The translations under genes and the position numbers were made by a program. Positions 26,636 to 35,801 of a stretch of 64,000 bases of DNA are shown here, piece by piece (positions within the stretch are counted from its first letter, which is position 1; the number at the start of each line of letters is the position of its first letter). The stretch is from Mesobacillus jeotgali (GTDB lineage: Bacteria > Bacillota > Bacilli > Bacillales > Cytobacillaceae): NCBI RefSeq assembly GCF_014856545.2, contig NZ_CP109811.1, positions 924,001 through 988,000 on the forward strand, given 5' to 3'. The notes beneath the pieces were generated by a model. The model saw nothing but the letters and a program-made list of their open reading frames with translations. It did not search any database and was not told the DNA's origin.

Positions 26636-29038
26636 TTGAAAAAGAAATTAGGTCTTAAAGTCCTATCCAGCCTGACGATGACCGCAATGCTTGCAAGCAC
26701 GCTATCATTTGTGTCTGCGGGACCTGCCAAGGTTGATGCGGTAGAAAAGACAAGCTTTGCATCACAGGGAGGAGCACCAATTGATTTAGGCATCGCAAAC
26801 GATGAAAGATTAATAGAAATGCTGAAGAAAGAAGGAAAGATTGCCAAGGATGCAAAGCCAGCGGAAGCAGAGAAGGCATTGCAGAAATATTTGCAGAATA
26901 GAGCGGCCGGCGCATCAAAAGACCATGGCGAACTTCACGGTCATGAAAAGGAGTTAGACAGCAATCTAAAAGAAAAGCTTAACACAACTGGCCTCGTAAA
27001 TGGTAAGGGAAATAAGGTCGGACAAACAAAGGGGACAAGCGTTGACCCGGTAAAGGAAGAAGATTGGAGCGGAGGCCAGCGAAAGGATGAAGTTCTTGTC
27101 CTTTTGATTGAATATCCAGATTTCCCTGCGACAAATATCCAGCCTGGCGAAACGGATATGTTTTATGATGAATACTTAAAAGAACACTATACAGATATGA
27201 TTTTCGGAGACGACGGTTATAAGGGTCCTAATGGGGAGAATTTAATTTCTGTCAAGCAATATTATGAACAGCAGTCTGGCGGAAGTTATTCTATTGGGGG
27301 CCAGGTAGCTGGATGGTATCAAGCAAAATATCCTGCTGCATACTATGGCGGCAATAATGCTTCTGATAATGATACAGCACCTCGCAGCTTAGTATATGAA
27401 GCCTTGCTGGCAGCTGCTCAGGATCCGGATGTCAACCTCCTGAATTACGATAAAGAAGATCGGTATGACCTTGATGGAGATGGTAATTACCGTGAGCCAG
27501 ATGGCTTAGTTGACCATTTGATGGTCGTCCACTCTTCAGTGGGTGAGGAAGCAGGCGGCGGATCTCTTGGCGGAGATGCAATCTGGTCCCATCGCTGGAA
27601 TCTTGGTGGAGTAGCTCCTATTACTGGATCACCAACACCTGAAGTGGATTACTGGGGCGTAGGTACAATGTATGCTTACGACTACACAATCGAACCAGCT
27701 GATGGCGCTGCGGGTGTATTCGCTCACGAATACGGTCATGACCTGGGACTTCCAGATGAATATGACACCATCTACAGCAGCTCTGCAGGTGAGCCGGTTG
27801 CCTACTGGTCGATTATGTCAGCTGGAAGCTGGGCAGGAAAGGTTCCAGGAACAGAACCTACAGGCTTCAGTCCATATGCAAGGGAATTCCTACATGCTTC
27901 AATGCCTGGCAGCAACTGGCTGACTGGAACAACACTCCATGCTGATGAACTGACGAAAAATGGTACTGAAGTATTGCTGGACCAGGCAAACTCAAAAGGC
28001 ACAAACAACGATGCAGTAAAAGTTGACCTGCCGAATAAGGAAAGGGTCATCAACGAGCCGGCTGCAGGTGCATGGGAATATTATGGCGGCAATGGCGATG
28101 AAATTGATCACAAGATGGTCAAAGAAGTGGACTTAACGAACGCTTCCAAAGCTGTGCTAGAGTATGATGCATGGTATCAAATTGAGGATAACTGGGATTA
28201 TGCGATGGTTCAGGTTTCCGCAGATAATGGAGCTACATGGAAATCTTTGTCAACCCCAAATACTGACTCTGACATTGTTTCAGATGGATATCCAGCAATC
28301 AAAGAAAACATGCCTGGATACACTGGTTCAAGCAATGGCTGGATTCACGAATCATTGGATTTAAGTGAATATGCTGGACAAAAAATCCTGGTGCAATTCC
28401 GTTATATGACGGATTGGGGCACAAATATGGATGGCTTCTTTGTGGATAATGTAAAAGTGACTGCTGATAGTGCCGTGCTTTTCAACGATGGTGCTGAGGG
28501 TGAAACAACATTTGCATTGAATGGCTTTGAAAAGCATGAAGGAAAAACATCCACTAAACATTACTACCTGCTAGAGTGGAGATCACACAATGGTGTGGAT
28601 GAAGGATTGAAAAATATCCGCCGCGGTGCCAGCCTGATGACTTATGATTCAGGACTTGTTGTCTGGTACGTCGATGAGGCATTCGATAATAACTGGACCG
28701 GAGTTCACCCAGGAGACGGATTCCTGGGAGTTGTAGACGCTGATCAGACAATCAACAGATGGAGCGATGGGGCACTTGCTTCTTCTCGTTACCAAGTCCA
28801 TGATGCAGCGTTCAACCAAGGAAAGTCTGAAAATATGTATCTTGATTATAAGTCAATATTAGGCTCTGTCCTGACAGATAATGCAACACAAAGGACACCG
28901 ATTTTCGACGACAGTTCTAAGTACACTTCACCGGTACTTCCGCAAGCTGGACGTAACATCACATCATACGGCCTGAAATTCCGTGTACTAGGTTCAAGTG
29001 CAGACGGAACAGTGGGTAAGGTATTGATCCATAAGTAA
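26636..29038 (+). CDS. inhA: secreted immune inhibitor A-type metalloprotease (M6)
   Basis: About 800 residues: a signal peptide (LKKKLGLKVLSSLTMTAMLA, cleavage near SVSA/SAGPA), a propeptide rich in Lys and Glu, and a peptidase M6 domain with the zinc motif HEYGHDLGLPDEYD around residue 370, then a C-terminal region including a VEG/MAM-like beta-rich domain. InhA proteases of Bacillus degrade host antimicrobial peptides and matrix proteins; in an environmental species a nutritional role is equally likely. TTG 26636 is chosen because GGAAGGGG lies 7 nt upstream; ATG 26615 precedes that site. Confidence 0.9.
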   Translation: MKKKLGLKVLSSLTMTAMLASTLSFVSAGPAKVDAVEKTSFASQGGAPIDLGIANDERLIEMLKKEGKIAKDAKPAEAEKALQKYLQNRAAGASKDHGELHGHEKELDSNLKEKLNTTGLVNGKGNKVGQTKGTSVDPVKEEDWSGGQRKDEVLVLLIEYPDFPATNIQPGETDMFYDEYLKEHYTDMIFGDDGYKGPNGENLISVKQYYEQQSGGSYSIGGQVAGWYQAKYPAAYYGGNNASDNDTAPRSLVYEALLAAAQDPDVNLLNYDKEDRYDLDGDGNYREPDGLVDHLMVVHSSVGEEAGGGSLGGDAIWSHRWNLGGVAPITGSPTPEVDYWGVGTMYAYDYTIEPADGAAGVFAHEYGHDLGLPDEYDTIYSSSAGEPVAYWSIMSAGSWAGKVPGTEPTGFSPYAREFLHASMPGSNWLTGTTLHADELTKNGTEVLLDQANSKGTNNDAVKVDLPNKERVINEPAAGAWEYYGGNGDEIDHKMVKEVDLTNASKAVLEYDAWYQIEDNWDYAMVQVSADNGATWKSLSTPNTDSDIVSDGYPAIKENMPGYTGSSNGWIHESLDLSEYAGQKILVQFRYMTDWGTNMDGFFVDNVKVTADSAVLFNDGAEGETTFALNGFEKHEGKTSTKHYYLLEWRSHNGVDEGLKNIRRGASLMTYDSGLVVWYVDEAFDNNWTGVHPGDGFLGVVDADQTINRWSDGALASSRYQVHDAAFNQGKSENMYLDYKSILGSVLTDNATQRTPIFDDSSKYTSPVLPQAGRNITSYGLKFRVLGSSADGTVGKVLIHK

Positions 29039-29049
29039 GAATAAAGAAG

Positions 29050-29076
29050 CGCTGCCGGTTTTCCGGCAGCGTTTTT
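29050..29076 (+). terminator. rho-independent terminator of the InhA-like gene
   Basis: CGCTGCCGG pairs with CCGGCAGCG and is followed by TTTTT, just after the protease stop codon. Confidence 0.88.
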
Positions 29077-29085
29077 ACTTGTATT

Positions 29086-29436
29086 CTAATCAACATCCGG
29101 CTGGAACCCGATCAATTTCGCTTTTTTATCAGCTGTTGGGTCTGCATCCGGGAAGGTGATGACAGAAGCGATATAATCCCAGCGCAGGAACATGTGAGTG
29201 ATGCAAGTTTCCTCCACCTGATCTTCGGCCGGAATGGCGGTTCCATCTTCCTTCTGTACGGGAGTTCGCTTATAGCAAGGGTTTTCAACCCAAAGCCCCA
29301 TATTCTCAGCATGTACAATTTTTACAAGATACCATTCATCTGGCTGGTAGATTCCCGTAATATCGCCAATCATGCTTTCGGGGAAATTTTTCAGTTTAAT
29401 TTGTACCTTTTGGTTAACATATGCGTCTAAAAACAT
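29086..29436 (-). CDS. hypothetical protein
   Basis: A 116-residue soluble acidic protein with beta-strand-like segments (FLDAYVNQKVQIKLKNFP, YLVKIVHAENMGLWVENP) and a single CYKRTP site. The start is like an Sm/SH3-type small barrel, but I do not recognise a family. ATG 29436 follows AAAGGAG with good spacing; an earlier TTG does not. Convergent with the InhA-like gene. Confidence 0.65.
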   Translation of the reverse strand: MFLDAYVNQKVQIKLKNFPESMIGDITGIYQPDEWYLVKIVHAENMGLWVENPCYKRTPVQKEDGTAIPAEDQVEETCITHMFLRWDYIASVITFPDADPTADKKAKLIGFQPDVD

Positions 29437-29502
29437 GAGCAATCTCCTTTCCTAAAAGACTCATCCTATACCTACTTCCTTTTCCAGCAAAAAATAAACA
29501 TG

Positions 29503-29523
29503 AAAAAAAGGCCAATTAAGGCC
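29503..29523 (-). terminator. short rho-independent terminator of the GNAT gene
   Basis: On the minus strand AGGCC and GGCCT with an AATTAA-type loop are followed by seven T residues. It overlaps the stop codon of the acetyltransferase gene. Confidence 0.6.
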
Positions 29524-30020
29524 TAAAAAAATAACACCATCAATTCTTCATCATGATAGGTTCCTTCAATGAGCATTGCATTTTTATCTAATCCGTAGGT
29601 TTTGAACCCAAGAGAGGAATACAGCTTTTTAGCAGGTTCATTGCTGGCATTCACAGTTAGATAGATTTGTTCAATGCTAGTTATTTCAGTTGCCTGTTGA
29701 ATCGCTTTTTTCATTAAAAGCCTTCCGGTGCCCTGACCGCGCTGTGAAGAAGTCACGTACATGGCAAAAATATTAGCACGGTGCTTTAATTTTGCTTTTC
29801 CTTCTGGAACAAGCGTGACAACACCGACCAACTGCTCTCCGTCAAACGCGCCAAATGTATAAGTTAATTTACTATCCAGTCTCTGCCCGTAATCCGATGC
29901 TGCAAAATTCCTCTCATCCTCATAACTCGATCCGAACGCCTCAGAATTCTTAAGTAAGGCTTCATGTCGCAGGGCACGATACATCTCAGCATCCCCGCCA
30001 TTTAATCGTCGAATTTCCAT
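29523..30020 (-). CDS. GNAT family N-acetyltransferase
   Basis: 165-residue acetyl-CoA-dependent acetyltransferase with the acetyl-CoA loop RGQGTGRLLMKKAI and the strand motif IYLTVNASNEPAKKLYSSLGF. Substrate unknown. ATG 30020 is preferred over GTG 30029 because GAGGTGA lies at the right distance. Its 5' side is occupied by the 52-bp tandem repeat array. Confidence 0.82.
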   Translation of the reverse strand: MEIRRLNGGDAEMYRALRHEALLKNSEAFGSSYEDERNFAASDYGQRLDSKLTYTFGAFDGEQLVGVVTLVPEGKAKLKHRANIFAMYVTSSQRGQGTGRLLMKKAIQQATEITSIEQIYLTVNASNEPAKKLYSSLGFKTYGLDKNAMLIEGTYHDEELMVLFF

Positions 30021-30137
30021 AATGCTCACCTCTGAAAAATAGTTGCTATATAGAATTCTAGTTTAGCAGCAGGTTTTCCTTGTAAAAAGAGAATTAAGTT
30101 CACGCAGGTGGTATTAGACAAGGGGGGAGCAACGAGA

Positions 30138-30650
30138 CTGTCACGTAATTAAGACAGGTTTGGAAGTACTTATGTAAAAGCTGTCACAAGGTGAACAAAC
30201 TTCACAGGTTAGGCGTCAGAAGGCGAAAAGCTGTCACAAGAAGAGCCAACTTAAGACAGGTTTGGCATCAGAAGGGGAAAAGCTGTCACAAGAAGAGCAA
30301 ACTTCAGACAGGTTTGGCATCAGAAGGCGAAAAACTGTCACAAGAAGAGCAAACTTAAGACAGGTTCAGCATTCAAAGGAGAAAACCTGTCACAAGATGA
30401 ACAAACTTCAGACAGGTTAGGCGTCAGAAGGGGAAAAGACTGTCACAAGAAGAGCCAACTTCAGACAGGTTCAGCATCCAAAGGAGAAAAGCTGTCACAA
30501 GAAGAGCCAACTTAAGACAGGTTCAGCGTCAGAAGGCGAAAAGCTGTCACAAGAAGAGCAAACTTCAGACAGGTTTGGCGTCAGAAGGGGAAAAGCTGTC
30601 ACAAGAAGAGCCAACTTCAGACAGGTTTGGCATCAAAAAGCGAAAAACTG
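30138..30650. repeat. array G: nine 52-bp tandem repeats
   Basis: Nine full units begin at 30181, 30231, 30283, 30335, 30387, 30440, 30492, 30544 and 30596, with lengths 50, 52, 52, 52, 52, 53, 52, 52 and 52, plus degenerate units at each end. Each has CTGTCACAAG near the left end and GACAGGTT about 25 bases in, so CTGTC and GACAG form a small inverted repeat in every unit. Units differ by a few substitutions. 52 is not a multiple of three and no frame stays open, so it is non-coding. It lies between the glnS terminator and the GNAT gene. Confidence 0.92.
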
Positions 30651-30726
30651 TAAAAGGCAGGGAGGAGTCTAATAATCACCTGCAAAGACCAATACAGGAA
30701 CTCTCGCGGTACTAGTACTTATCAGT

Positions 30727-30769
30727 CAAAAATAAAAACCTCCCCAGATCCAACTCGCACCTGGGGAGG
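30727..30769 (-). terminator. rho-independent terminator of glnS
   Basis: CCTCCCCAG (30739-30747) pairs with CTGGGGAGG (30761-30769); on the minus strand a T-rich run follows. The 76 bases between array G and this hairpin show nothing else. Confidence 0.88.
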
Positions 30770-30784
30770 CCTCTAATCCAATTA

Positions 30785-32443
30785 TTAAAGCTTAAACGAA
30801 CTCTTCAACGATACAATCCGATTGAAGACTTTCTTGTCATCTGTTGTGTGCTTTGGATCGACGTTGAAGTAGCCGTGGCGGAAGAACTGGAATTTGTCTT
30901 GTGGCTTGGCGTCCTTCATGTTTGGTTCGATGTAGCCGTTCACGATTTCCAGGGATTTTTCATTTACCTGATCCAGGAATGATTTGTTCTCAGCTTCGTT
31001 TTCGGTCTCTTCCTCATCGTCCAAAATCAATGGCTCATACAGGCGGAATTCAGCAGGCAGCGCGTGTGTCGCGTCTACCCAGTGAAGCGTTCCTTTTACC
31101 TTGCGGCCAGTAAAGCCAGATCCGCTCTTAGTTTCTACATCATATGTGCAGTGAAGCTCAACCACTTCACCATTTTCATCCTTAACTACATCATTGCACT
31201 TAATGAAATAAGCATGCTTCAGACGTACTTCGTTACCAGGGAAGAGGCGGAAGTACTTCGCTGGCGGATTTTCCATGAAGTCGTCCTGCTCAACATAGAT
31301 CTCGCGTGAGAATGGGATTTTGCGTGTTCCCATTTCCGGATTTTCCGGATTGATGTCGGCATCAAGCCATTCCACTTCGCCTTCAGGATAATTCGTGATA
31401 ACGACTTTCAATGGACGAAGCACACCCATCGTGCGCGGAGCCTTCAGCTTAAGGTCTTCACGTACAAAGTGCTCAAGCATTTGCGCGTCAACTGTGGAGT
31501 AACCTTTGGAAACTCCAGCCGCTTTTACAAATTCACGAATCGCTTCTGGCGTGAAGCCGCGTCTTCTCAAGCCGGAAATCGTCGGAAGGCGAGGGTCATC
31601 CCAGCCATCGACATAACCTTCTTCTACAAGCTGCTTCAGTTTGCGCTTGCTCATAACCGTATTCGTCAGGTTCAGGCGGCCAAATTCAATCTGCTGCGGT
31701 GTTGCTTCCATTTCACACTCACGGACAACCCAGTCGTACAGCGGACGCTGGTCTTCAAACTCTGTTGTACACAAGCTGTGTGTTACACCTTCAAGTGCAT
31801 CCTCGATCGGATGGGCAAAAGCGTACATTGGGTAGATGCACCACTTGTCACCTGTGTTATGGTGTGTTGCATGGGAAATTCGATAAATGACCGGGTCACG
31901 AAGATTGATGTTTGGTGAAGACATGTCAATCTTCGCACGCAATACTTTTTCACCATTAGCGAATTCACCGTTTTTCATGCGCTCGAATAAATCAAGGTTC
32001 TCTTCCACTGAACGGTCACGATACGGGCTTTCCTTTCCAGGCTCTGACAGTGTCCCGCGGTATTCACGGATTTCGTCAGCTGACAAATCATCGACATACG
32101 CCAATCCCTTTTTGATCAACAGGACGGCTCGGTCGTACATTTCATCGAAGTAGTCAGAGGCAAAGAACAGGCCTTCCCACTCATAGCCCAGCCATTCAAC
32201 ATCTTCCTTGATGGCATCGACGAATTCCTGGTCTTCCTTCAGCGGATTCGTGTCATCGAATCGGAGGTTTGTCTTGCCGCCGAATTCATCCGCAAGGCCG
32301 AAGTTGATGACGATGGATTTTGCGTGACCGATATGTAGGTATCCATTTGGTTCTGGGGGGAAGCGAGTCACGACTTTATCGCGCTTGCCGCTCTCCAAAT
32401 CTTCCTTAATGATCGTTTTTATAAAATTAGAGTTTTCTTCCAA
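30785..32443 (-). CDS. glnS: glutaminyl-tRNA synthetase
   Basis: Class I synthetase that charges tRNA-Gln directly; 552 residues, the length of bacterial GlnRS. It has the HIGH-type motif [15 protein letters not shown] near the N-terminus, the family segment [11 protein letters not shown], and the MSK-type motif [10 protein letters not shown], followed by the beta-barrel anticodon-binding domains. The TNPLKED segment and the long C-terminal barrel support GlnRS rather than GluRS. B. subtilis and many relatives lack this enzyme and use GatCAB instead, so its presence is notable. Start codon is TTG with AAAGG upstream. Confidence 0.93.
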   Translation of the reverse strand: MEENSNFIKTIIKEDLESGKRDKVVTRFPPEPNGYLHIGHAKSIVINFGLADEFGGKTNLRFDDTNPLKEDQEFVDAIKEDVEWLGYEWEGLFFASDYFDEMYDRAVLLIKKGLAYVDDLSADEIREYRGTLSEPGKESPYRDRSVEENLDLFERMKNGEFANGEKVLRAKIDMSSPNINLRDPVIYRISHATHHNTGDKWCIYPMYAFAHPIEDALEGVTHSLCTTEFEDQRPLYDWVVRECEMEATPQQIEFGRLNLTNTVMSKRKLKQLVEEGYVDGWDDPRLPTISGLRRRGFTPEAIREFVKAAGVSKGYSTVDAQMLEHFVREDLKLKAPRTMGVLRPLKVVITNYPEGEVEWLDADINPENPEMGTRKIPFSREIYVEQDDFMENPPAKYFRLFPGNEVRLKHAYFIKCNDVVKDENGEVVELHCTYDVETKSGSGFTGRKVKGTLHWVDATHALPAEFRLYEPLILDDEEETENEAENKSFLDQVNEKSLEIVNGYIEPNMKDAKPQDKFQFFRHGYFNVDPKHTTDDKKVFNRIVSLKSSFKL

Positions 32444-32562
32444 TTCAAATCAGCCTTTCCTTTGATCAGTCTCATTATCTTTATTTTAATGATTACTATA
32501 ATATATTTCCACTGAACTATATAGTAATAAGAAAAAAGCGGAAAAACAAGTAGTGAAATATC

Positions 32563-32589
32563 AAAAAGGTGCCTTAAATCAAGGCACCT
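32563..32589 (-). terminator. rho-independent terminator of the RocB-like gene
   Basis: AGGTGCCTTGATTTAAGGCACCT forms the stem-loop on the minus strand and is followed by TTTTTGAT. Confidence 0.85.
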
Positions 32590-32594
32590 GCAGA

Positions 32595-34247
32595 TTATTT
32601 GGCTAAAAGATTCCGGATGACTTCGCAAGTCAGATTCGGGACTATTTTAACAGAGTAGTCTATTTCCATTCGTTCGAACCGTTTATGAGCATCAAGCCCG
32701 TACGGACCGATATTGATGACGGGCACGTTCAATTCACGGATTTCCTGGTAATCCACGAAAAATTTCGTTCCCCAGCTTGGATTGTTACGGGACGCGACAT
32801 CCAATGCTTCGTCATCATCGCTTAAAGCGACAAAACTCATATCAGATATATAAGGAAAGAAACTGCGGATCACGATTGGTTCTTCGTATTCAGGTTGAAC
32901 ACTTTTAACAGCAGCATCCAAAGCTTCAATCAAATTTCGCTCATCCTCGGTTTCGCCAGCCAATTCAATCCTTGGCGAGTAGAGCGAGGAGTAGAAGACG
33001 ATGATGGCCGGACTCTGGTCAGGCATCCACTTCCAGGCTTCCTCGACGACTCTGGCTGCATACATTCTCAGATCCAGGCTGGCATCGAGAAGAAGGTTAT
33101 CCTTAAACTCCACCATATGGGCCGTGTATTCAGAACCATGGGCCTTGATGAGTTCAGATTCCATTTCTTCATAAGTCATCACCCTTGGCTGCCATTGAAG
33201 ATCCCTGCATGGCTCCCCGCTGATCTTGCAAAATTGCTGATAGCGTTCCTCGTACAGCTTTAATGCTTTTTCAAAAGCAATATAGGCTTGCTCTTTCAAC
33301 TTCCATAGGACATCCTTTGGTGTCCAGGAGTGAATGAAGAAATTGTAATATACATAAGCAGCCAGCGCCGTTTGTACAGTATAGTTTGGCTTAAGGTCCA
33401 TCTGCTTCAGGGAAACCGGCGGCATCGTCGTCTCGCCGAATGCCTCATTGCACAGGTCAGGGTTATAGTCGATCTGTCTGGTCAGTTCAGCTGCAATCAG
33501 GTTTGGATCCAGGCCTTCGAAAGCGGAACCGACATGTGTTTCAGACCCCGTAATGTAAAAAGAAGGGAGCAGCTTTCCGACTGTGCCTTTATAGATGTAA
33601 CGGTTCTTGTCTCCCGAAAATCTCGGTGAGACAAAGTCGCTGTTGACTGCAGCGACATATTCAAAACCATGCTCATCTTTCCAGCTCTTAAGGTCTTTGA
33701 CTGCGGAGAGGATTCCGTACGAGCTGTCCTCTTCATCACATTCTGCCAAAAAAACAAGGTTGCCATCGAGCTCCTCTGGGTGTTCGGAAAAGTACTTAAG
33801 AAGATAAAGATTGGAAGCGACGCCGCTCTTCATATCCAGAACACCGCGGCCGAACATCCACTCACCTGAATGCGCATGCTCGTCGACAAGTGGGGGCAGC
33901 TTCTCTTTTTTTAGCTCAACAATCAGCTGGTCCGGGTCAAACGCCACATCTGCCAGCTGTGTAAAATCGTCAATCCCTACTGTATCAAGGTGGCCCATTA
34001 AAATGACGGTACGATTGCTAGTCCCTTTTGTACCTTTTACAAAAGCCATGACATTATAGCGTTCGAGGACATCATTCTGGGTTTGCGGCCGGATGATCTG
34101 TGCCGGATTTTCAATAAAATAAGGAAACGATGAAATCATCGTATAAAGTGCCTGGGCAATCTCGTTCTCTCCATTGGTGTTGACAATGCTCCCGATGTTC
34201 ACAAGCTGCTTCGTATAAAATAAAACCTCATCCCTGCAATCAAGCAT
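32595..34247 (-). CDS. M20-family peptidase, RocB-like
   Basis: 550 residues, matching the long RocB branch of the M20/M25/M40 family. Metal-ligand motifs are MGHLDTVG, GRGVLDMKSGVAS and LAECDEED; a late HKRFERM contributes the last ligand. RocB of B. subtilis belongs to the arginine/ornithine regulon but its reaction is not established, so a peptidase or deacylase activity is only inferred. ATG 34247 follows AAAGGGG with 9-nt spacing; the upstream ATG 34256 directly abuts that site. No other roc genes are near. Confidence 0.83.
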   Translation of the reverse strand: MLDCRDEVLFYTKQLVNIGSIVNTNGENEIAQALYTMISSFPYFIENPAQIIRPQTQNDVLERYNVMAFVKGTKGTSNRTVILMGHLDTVGIDDFTQLADVAFDPDQLIVELKKEKLPPLVDEHAHSGEWMFGRGVLDMKSGVASNLYLLKYFSEHPEELDGNLVFLAECDEEDSSYGILSAVKDLKSWKDEHGFEYVAAVNSDFVSPRFSGDKNRYIYKGTVGKLLPSFYITGSETHVGSAFEGLDPNLIAAELTRQIDYNPDLCNEAFGETTMPPVSLKQMDLKPNYTVQTALAAYVYYNFFIHSWTPKDVLWKLKEQAYIAFEKALKLYEERYQQFCKISGEPCRDLQWQPRVMTYEEMESELIKAHGSEYTAHMVEFKDNLLLDASLDLRMYAARVVEEAWKWMPDQSPAIIVFYSSLYSPRIELAGETEDERNLIEALDAAVKSVQPEYEEPIVIRSFFPYISDMSFVALSDDDEALDVASRNNPSWGTKFFVDYQEIRELNVPVINIGPYGLDAHKRFERMEIDYSVKIVPNLTCEVIRNLLAK

Positions 34248-34391
34248 CCAAAGCATCCCCTTTCAGAAAATTCAGCTTTTAATATCAAGCTAACGCATAT
34301 CAGTGTGAAATACAATAGTAAAAAGTGGCTGAGGGAAATCCTCTATCGCAAAAGGGTCAAGGTAGATAGAATCATAAGCGTAATCTATTTT

Positions 34392-34427
34392 TTGTACAGA
34401 TTGTTAACTATTTCACAATATGTACAA
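34392..34427. promoter_or_regulatory. Rex-like palindrome in the divergent RocB-like/osmC region
   Basis: TTGTTAACTATTTCACAA (34401-34418) matches the Rex operator consensus TTGTGAA-N4-TTCACAA at all fixed positions but one. It is flanked symmetrically by TTGTACA (34392-34398) and TGTACAA (34421-34427). It lies about 105 bases before osmC and 155 bases before the RocB-like gene. No other element is seen in the 275-base gap. Confidence 0.4.
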
Positions 34428-34522
34428 TGCATGATGAACACTTTGTGGATATTGCGTTATCGTGTATTTTTTTAAAAAGAAATAATAGAAAATGAAGGTG
34501 TAGAATAAAAGGAGGGAATATC

Positions 34523-34978
34523 ATGCCAAAAGAAATTTTCAAAGCCACTGCTGCATTGCAGGAAGGGGTAAAGGTTGATGTCCAGGCCAGGGGGTTTCAT
34601 ATCACGATTGACGAGCCTGTCAATTTAGGAGGAACCAACCTGGGGATGAATCCGGTGGAAATGCTTCTTGGTGCTTTAGGAGCCTGCCAATCTATCGTGG
34701 CACGAGTGTACAGCCAAAAATTCGGCGTGGAATTAGAGGATTTCCGGGTTGAACTGGAAGGGGACCTTGATACCGATGGATTTATGAACAAGTCAGCCGT
34801 GCGCCGGGGCTATTCAGATATTCGCTATACCTACTATATAAAGTCACCATCTCCAGAAGAAAACATCAGGGCACTGGCAGATTTCATTGCGAAAACTTGC
34901 CCAGTGGATGATACAATCTCAAACCCTGTGAATGTCACCAGAACTGAAATTGTCATCGAAAATCCAGTTACATTATAA
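34523..34978 (+). CDS. OsmC/Ohr family protein
   Basis: 151-residue protein of the OsmC-like peroxide/organic hydroperoxide reductase superfamily. The two redox cysteines are visible in GALGACQSIVARVY and AKTCPVDDT. The substrate type (OsmC, Ohr or YhfA-like) is uncertain; the pattern fits the YhfA/YkzA-like branch more than classical Ohr. AGGAGGG precedes ATG. Confidence 0.85.
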   Translation: MPKEIFKATAALQEGVKVDVQARGFHITIDEPVNLGGTNLGMNPVEMLLGALGACQSIVARVYSQKFGVELEDFRVELEGDLDTDGFMNKSAVRRGYSDIRYTYYIKSPSPEENIRALADFIAKTCPVDDTISNPVNVTRTEIVIENPVTL

Positions 34979-35080
34979 TAATTGTTTTTAGAGCGGCTGC
35001 CGTAAATTGGTGCCGTTTTTTTGCCTCATAAAAAACTCGTCGATGGAGAAATTAAAGATAATCATTTTTTAGGAGCACTT

Positions 35081-35680
35081 ATGGATTTCACTTTTGTATG
35101 GCAAACGGCTTTTTTGATTTTATCAGGAATTCTATTATTGAGAATCGCCGGCAGGAAATCTATTTCCCAGATGACGCTGGCACAAACAGTTGTCATGATC
35201 TCACTTGGGACCATCATTGTCCAGCCAATTGTGGAGAAAAGCATGTGGAAAGCGATTGCCGGGGCAGCAATCTTTGTCGCTGCGATTGTGATTCTAGAGT
35301 ATTTGCAGCTTAAATTTAACTTCTTTGAAAAGTTCATTACAGGGAAATCGAAGGTCATCATTCAGAATGGTCAACTAAACATTAAGACTTTGAAGAAGCT
35401 GAGGCTGACGGTTGACCAGTTGGAGATGAGGTTGAGAAATAAAGGCATTACAAAACTCGAAGATGTTAAATATGCAACTATTGAACCCAATGGGCAGCTT
35501 GGATATGAACTGCAGGACGATGCAAAACCGCTTACTGTTGGAGAGTTTAAAAAAATACTGAATGACTATCTTCCAGCAATGGTCATGAAAATGGAAGATA
35601 ACCCGGAGCCGGCAAATCCTGATATATTTAATGAACTTAAAAAGTCGAATCCGCAGCACAATCCTAAATACCTTCAATGA
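35081..35680 (+). CDS. YetF-like DUF421 membrane protein
   Basis: 199 residues: three N-terminal membrane helices (about 5-80) with the family segments RIAGRKSISQMTLAQTVVM and SLGTIIVQPIVE, then a cytosolic domain with LTVDQLEMRLRNKGI and EDVKYATIEPNGQLGYE. YetF/YkjA-type proteins of Bacilli have no firm biochemical function; some are spore germinant-receptor-associated or envelope proteins. ATG 35081 follows AGGAG; a TTG 60 bases upstream has no site. Confidence 0.85.
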   Translation: MDFTFVWQTAFLILSGILLLRIAGRKSISQMTLAQTVVMISLGTIIVQPIVEKSMWKAIAGAAIFVAAIVILEYLQLKFNFFEKFITGKSKVIIQNGQLNIKTLKKLRLTVDQLEMRLRNKGITKLEDVKYATIEPNGQLGYELQDDAKPLTVGEFKKILNDYLPAMVMKMEDNPEPANPDIFNELKKSNPQHNPKYLQ

Positions 35681-35744
35681 ACAAAATTTCCCTTTTATAT
35701 ATCCATTGGGCTGTGCTATTATTTAGAGATGCGAAATACATATG

Positions 35745-35773
35745 AAAATCTTCTTCCGCAGAAGATTTTTTTT
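35745..35773 (+). terminator. terminator directly in front of the MFS gene
   Basis: AATCTTCT pairs with AGAAGATT and is followed by TTTTTTCTTTTTC. It lies only about 30 bases before the MFS start codon, so it ends the YetF transcript or acts as an attenuator in the MFS leader. Confidence 0.7.
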
Positions 35774-35801
35774 CTTTTTCAAGAAAAAGGGGAGATATAC
35801 A

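Noticed and set aside
30138..30650. CRISPR array
   Set aside because: The whole 52-bp unit is repeated without unique spacers, and there are no cas genes nearby.
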